From Deltaproteobacteria bacterium (GTDB taxonomy: Bacteria > Bdellovibrionota > Bacteriovoracia > Bacteriovoracales > Bacteriovoracaceae), in NCBI GenBank assembly GCA_006226755.1, contig SBGE01000219.1, forward strand, positions 1 through 34,777: a stretch of 34,777 bases of DNA, given 5' to 3'. The notes beneath the pieces are model-generated. The model was not told the DNA's origin and did not search any database. It saw only the letters and a program-made list of their open reading frames with translations. Positions 32,528 through 34,777 of the stretch are shown piece after piece (the stretch's first letter is position 1; each line of letters begins with the position of its first letter). A program made the position numbers and the translations under genes.

Positions 32528-33334
32528 ATGTCCATCAAAATAGAGAAAACATATTTGCAATTAGGATCCTGGAGAGTCGGAGCGATGGTCTTTTTGCCTG
32601 CTGCTGACAAACCCATTGCCAAAAGTATCGCCTTATTTACTCATGGATACACCAGTCACAAAGGATCTCTTTTGACGTGGCCTACGAGACTGGCCGAAGA
32701 AGGAATGACTTCAGTGATTTTCGACCTTCCAGGTCATTATCTTGGAACGTTTAGTGAAGTAGATAGTTTTGAATCTTTCAAAAATGATTCCACAAGATTG
32801 TTCGAATCAGCTTGGGATTTTGCTAAAGAAAAGTTTTGTGAACATTTCCCTCTCTATGAAAACTATTTTGGGGAGAATGATTTTGAAGTAGTGCTTGGCG
32901 GACATAGCTTGGGAGCCTTATTGGCGATAAAAGCTTTGGAACTCGAAACTTTCAAGCAGTTCAAACGTTCAGCTATTTGCGTGGGACTCGGGATGCCTGA
33001 GGAAAGCAAGACTCATTTATTTCAGACGCCTTTTTATAAAAGTACACTGGTGATCAGAGAGCAGTTAGTGTCACCTGAAATTTCTCCCGAAAAGATCTTT
33101 CCTTGGATCAAAGAGGAAAAGAAAAACTGCTCTGTTTCGAATCAAAAGATCCATATGATCTGTGGCAAGGATGATCTAGTAGTAGGAGAGGGCGGCGTTC
33201 AGCGCTTAGTTGAAGTTCTGGAAGCTCATGGAAATCATGTTTCAGTAGATGAGCCGACAAAACTTCCTCACCACACTCCTGAAGCAGCCGCTGGGCATAT
33301 CAAGAAGTATCTCAAATCCCAGGGTTTGATATAA
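32528..33334 (+). CDS. Alpha/beta-hydrolase-fold protein
   Basis: A 268-residue cytoplasmic protein of the alpha/beta hydrolase superfamily. It has oxyanion-strand LFTHGYTSHKGS, VIFDLPGHYLG, and the nucleophile elbow GGHSLGA (Ser127). The acid-bearing strand is MICGKDDLVVGEG and the final His is in the LPHHTPEAAAGH segment; the triad order Ser-Asp-His fits. No signal peptide and no lid domain is obvious. Substrate is unknown; the LPGHYLG strand and size are like small esterases or thioesterases. No Shine-Dalgarno sequence is evident before ATG 32528. It follows the YkgJ-family gene by 31 nt. Confidence 0.85.
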   Translation: MSIKIEKTYLQLGSWRVGAMVFLPAADKPIAKSIALFTHGYTSHKGSLLTWPTRLAEEGMTSVIFDLPGHYLGTFSEVDSFESFKNDSTRLFESAWDFAKEKFCEHFPLYENYFGENDFEVVLGGHSLGALLAIKALELETFKQFKRSAICVGLGMPEESKTHLFQTPFYKSTLVIREQLVSPEISPEKIFPWIKEEKKNCSVSNQKIHMICGKDDLVVGEGGVQRLVEVLEAHGNHVSVDEPTKLPHHTPEAAAGHIKKYLKSQGLI

Positions 33335-33421
33335 ATTAGATAGGATTCATTCTATTGTTCTAATTTGTGATTATCTGAAAACATGTTATTAAGACCCCAG
33401 AATTTAATCGGGGGGTTAAAA

Positions 33422-33766
33422 ATGAAAAATCTACTAGTTCTTGTCTCTTTACTTTTGTCTGTTCAATCATTTGCTTCAGATTGTCGTTACCTGGATTCTT
33501 TGGATGAAATCGCAGTTGTTACTTCAAGTGATAGAGTTGGCACAATTAAGATGCCTGAAAGATTTCTTGGTGATGATTGGGATGCTTCTTGTAATGTGAG
33601 AGTTGATGAAATGACAACTGAAGATGGAAGAATACTGATTCAGCTGACAACTTTCGAAGATGAATGTGATGGTGGTAATACTTACGGTTACATTCTTGAA
33701 GGTTCACTTGAAGGTGAGATTTTGGCAGAAATTCACGATGGGGATCTTTACAGCTGTAAAAGATAA
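33422..33766 (+). CDS. Small secreted acidic protein
   Basis: A 114-residue protein; start ATG 33422 chosen because GGGGG sits 6-7 nt upstream and the signal peptide (MKNLLVLVSLLLSVQSFAS) begins there; the frame is open to 33383. The mature part of about 95 residues is acidic and has four cysteines (near the start, mid, and in DECDGG and YSCKR), probably two disulfides, with a beta-rich pattern. It has its own terminator. Family unknown. Confidence 0.75.
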   Translation: MKNLLVLVSLLLSVQSFASDCRYLDSLDEIAVVTSSDRVGTIKMPERFLGDDWDASCNVRVDEMTTEDGRILIQLTTFEDECDGGNTYGYILEGSLEGEILAEIHDGDLYSCKR

Positions 33767-33794
33767 GTCGTCCTAGATATTGGGGCAGAGATAT

Positions 33795-33824
33795 AGGGTC
33801 AGAATTCTTCTGGCCCTTTTTTTT
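33795..33824 (+). terminator. Rho-independent terminator after the 33422 gene
   Basis: AGGGTCAGAA / TTCTGGCCCT stem (10 bp including one G-T pair), 3-nt TTC loop, then a T-run of eight bases. A textbook intrinsic terminator on the plus strand; it also excludes a start for the next gene upstream of 33825. Confidence 0.93.
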
Positions 33825-33845
33825 GTCCAGTGTTATTTCACCTTC

Positions 33846-34145
33846 ATGGAAATCAAAACATCACCTTTCAAACTTCATTATTTTGTCTGTGAACGTTGTA
33901 CTTACATGATCGATGATGAGCTTTGTCCAAAAGATACGGCCATGGATCTTAGGAAGAGACTCAAAGACATGGCCATGGAGCATTTTCCAAAGGCAGAGGT
34001 TCGTATCAATGGTTCTGGTTGTCTTGGACAATGTGAACACGGTATCGCTTCAATTCTCTATCCTAAAGGGGAATTTAGAACAGGATTACGACCTGGTGAT
34101 GAGACAAAACTGATTGAGTGGCTCAAAGAAGAATTCAAAAACTAA
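33846..34145 (+). CDS. Thioredoxin-like [2Fe-2S] ferredoxin
   Basis: A 99-residue cytoplasmic protein starting at ATG 33846, after the terminator. It matches the short TRX-like [2Fe-2S] ferredoxin family. Cys15 and Cys18 lie in FVCERCTY, Cys27 in DELCPKD, and Cys59 and Cys63 in GSGCLGQCEHGIAS. Family members usually keep four of these as cluster ligands; the exact set here is not decided. The remaining helix and the LYPKGEFRTGLRPGDETKLIEWL tail fit the fold. The electron partner is unknown. A strong terminator follows immediately. Confidence 0.88.
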   Translation: MEIKTSPFKLHYFVCERCTYMIDDELCPKDTAMDLRKRLKDMAMEHFPKAEVRINGSGCLGQCEHGIASILYPKGEFRTGLRPGDETKLIEWLKEEFKN

Positions 34146-34169
34146 AAAGCCCGCATTCGCGGGCTTTTT
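34144..34169. terminator. Bidirectional terminator
   Basis: AAAAAGCCCGC / GCGGGCTTTTT with a 4-nt ATTC loop. The A-tract on the left and T-tract on the right let it work for the ferredoxin gene on the plus strand and for the interrupted ORF ending at 34171 on the minus strand. Confidence 0.92.
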
Positions 34170-34170
34170 A

Positions 34171-34350
34171 TTAGAACACACATAAGTCGGCTTTTTTCAG
34201 GATGTCTTCTCGTCGGGCAACGATGGACACTTCGACTATTCAGGGATTTTTTAGAATTTCCGCTTTTGGAGCCGATGCTAAGATTGAGTAAGCATTAGGA
34301 CTGGCAAATAATACGAGGACCAGAAGAAATGCAGATATGATCTTGAACAA
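34171..34350 (-). pseudogene. Small secreted ORF interrupted by an in-frame TGA
   Basis: A reading frame from TTG 34350 (GGAG 7 nt upstream) encodes a signal peptide (MFKIISAFLLVLVLFASPNAYS) and then about 14 more residues. It stops at TGA (34242-34240). The same frame continues with 22 further codons of coding-like composition (IVEVSIVARREDILKKADL) and ends at TAA 34171, directly before the bidirectional terminator. Either the peptide is a real 36-residue product, or the TGA is a nonsense mutation that truncated a slightly longer gene. No selenocysteine signal was convincing. Confidence 0.35.
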
Positions 34351-34585
34351 AACGTAACTCCAAAAACAGAAATTTTGTTAAAGAAACGCTACCGAGAGCA
34401 AAATGATTGATCAATGGCCGTAAAAACATATTTCGTCATGTCATAATTCATGACTAGGCCTTTAACTTTCTTGAATTGATCGCTGCAAACTCGTCTCCCA
34501 ATTTTTTCACATTCGTCAGCCTATCTTCATTGGGAGGTCATTCAGAATAAAGAAGACATGTTTATGTAAAAACGGGGGTTTATCA
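34351..34585. other. Intergenic region, mainly non-coding
   Basis: No intact gene is seen. On the minus strand there is a short coding-like stretch ending at about 34455 (VKKLGDEFAAINSRKLKA, then a stop) without a start signal or upstream frame, perhaps decayed coding sequence. Direct repeats or mobile-element ends were not found. Confidence 0.4.
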
Positions 34586-34702
34586 ATGTATTTATCTCTC
34601 TTAATTTGTCTTGGGCCCATTAAAGACGGGCCAGTTAAACCTATTAAAAAGGGAAAAAAATTGAAGACTTTTTCACATTTTAAGCACGTCAGCAAAATTT
34701 AG
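34586..34702 (+). CDS. Possible 38-residue small ORF
   Basis: ATG 34586 has GGGGG 7 nt upstream, an apparent ribosome site. The frame runs 38 codons (beginning MYLSLLICLGPIK, Lys-rich in the middle, ending KHVSKI) to TAG 34702. Its stop lies inside a 7-bp hairpin (CGTCAGC / GCTGACG, 34687-34708). The peptide is basic with a short hydrophobic start. It could be chance, or the leader of a gene beyond the window. Sequence after 34708 contains AAGGAG (34743-34748), which may serve a gene starting past the right edge. Confidence 0.3.
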   Translation: MYLSLLICLGPIKDGPVKPIKKGKKLKTFSHFKHVSKI

Positions 34703-34777
34703 CTGACGAGAGAACTTTTGTAGGATGTAAAAATTCTGTCATAAGGAGTACATATTAGTTTTCCGTGCCTTGAGACC

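Noticed and set aside
33780-33845. Upstream extension of the 2Fe-2S ferredoxin to ATG 33780
   Set aside because: It overlaps a strong terminator at 33795-33824, and the family fits the start at 33846.
34240-34242. The TGA in the small ORF at 34171-34350 as selenocysteine
   Set aside because: No convincing stem-loop of the bacterial SECIS type follows the TGA, and no redox motif is around it.
34440-34560. Coding-like tail on the minus strand around 34455-34540
   Set aside because: Stops occur in the frame close upstream, and no start or ribosome site is seen; at best a decayed fragment.

Overview
The window reads as chromosomal DNA of a low-GC, Gram-negative bacterium, most likely a Bacteriovorax/Peredibacter/Halobacteriovorax-type member of the Bdellovibrionota. 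This placement is an inference. It rests on the density of secreted proteins and lipoproteins of unknown function, several putative peptidoglycan or protein hydrolases, a histone-fold protein, AT-rich codon use and the SD-type ribosome sites. There is no rRNA, CRISPR array, insertion sequence or phage module. Two tRNA genes (Val-GAC and Phe-GAA, both on the minus strand) are present.

Left part (1-13.0 kb): mostly envelope and secreted proteins. In order there is a truncated lipoprotein with a papain-like Cys/His/Asp pattern, a small secreted protein, a c-type cytochrome lipoprotein with an Asp/Gly/Phe repeat tail, a divergent pair made of an LVIVD/choice-of-anchor-B protein and a His/Met-rich secreted protein, and a secreted HExxH protein. 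Then come branched-chain aminotransferase ilvE, a Gly-rich secreted protein, a coiled-coil plus beta-barrel-like protein, a small lipoprotein, a large secreted protein overlapping a DCC-family thiol protein, a membrane-anchored SGNH hydrolase, and a zinc-finger plus histone-fold protein.

Middle (13.1-23.2 kb): tRNA-Val; two overlapping ABC half-transporter genes whose nucleotide-binding motifs are asymmetric, as in heterodimeric exporters; a SurA-like plus DsbA-like lipoprotein; a 646-residue coiled-coil protein; a pyruvate kinase with a C-terminal two-cluster ferredoxin domain, overlapping queG; and a small secreted protein.

Right part (23.2-34.8 kb): a katG remnant; a three-gene His-rich/HupE-type metal-handling operon; tRNA-Phe; a secreted protein and a lysozyme-fold-like protein; the murein endopeptidase mepA on the opposite strand; two large secreted paralogues with a papain-like Cys/His pattern flanking an inverted membrane-anchored gene; a YkgJ-type cysteine-cluster protein; an alpha/beta hydrolase; a small secreted protein; and a thioredoxin-like [2Fe-2S] ferredoxin. 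The last 600 bases are largely non-coding, with one nonsense-interrupted small ORF and one possible 38-codon ORF.

The most distinctive items are the pyruvate kinase-ferredoxin fusion, whose second cluster motif has Asp in place of one Cys; the zinc-finger histone-fold protein; and four genes whose -10 elements lie so close to the start codon that their mRNAs should be leaderless or nearly so.
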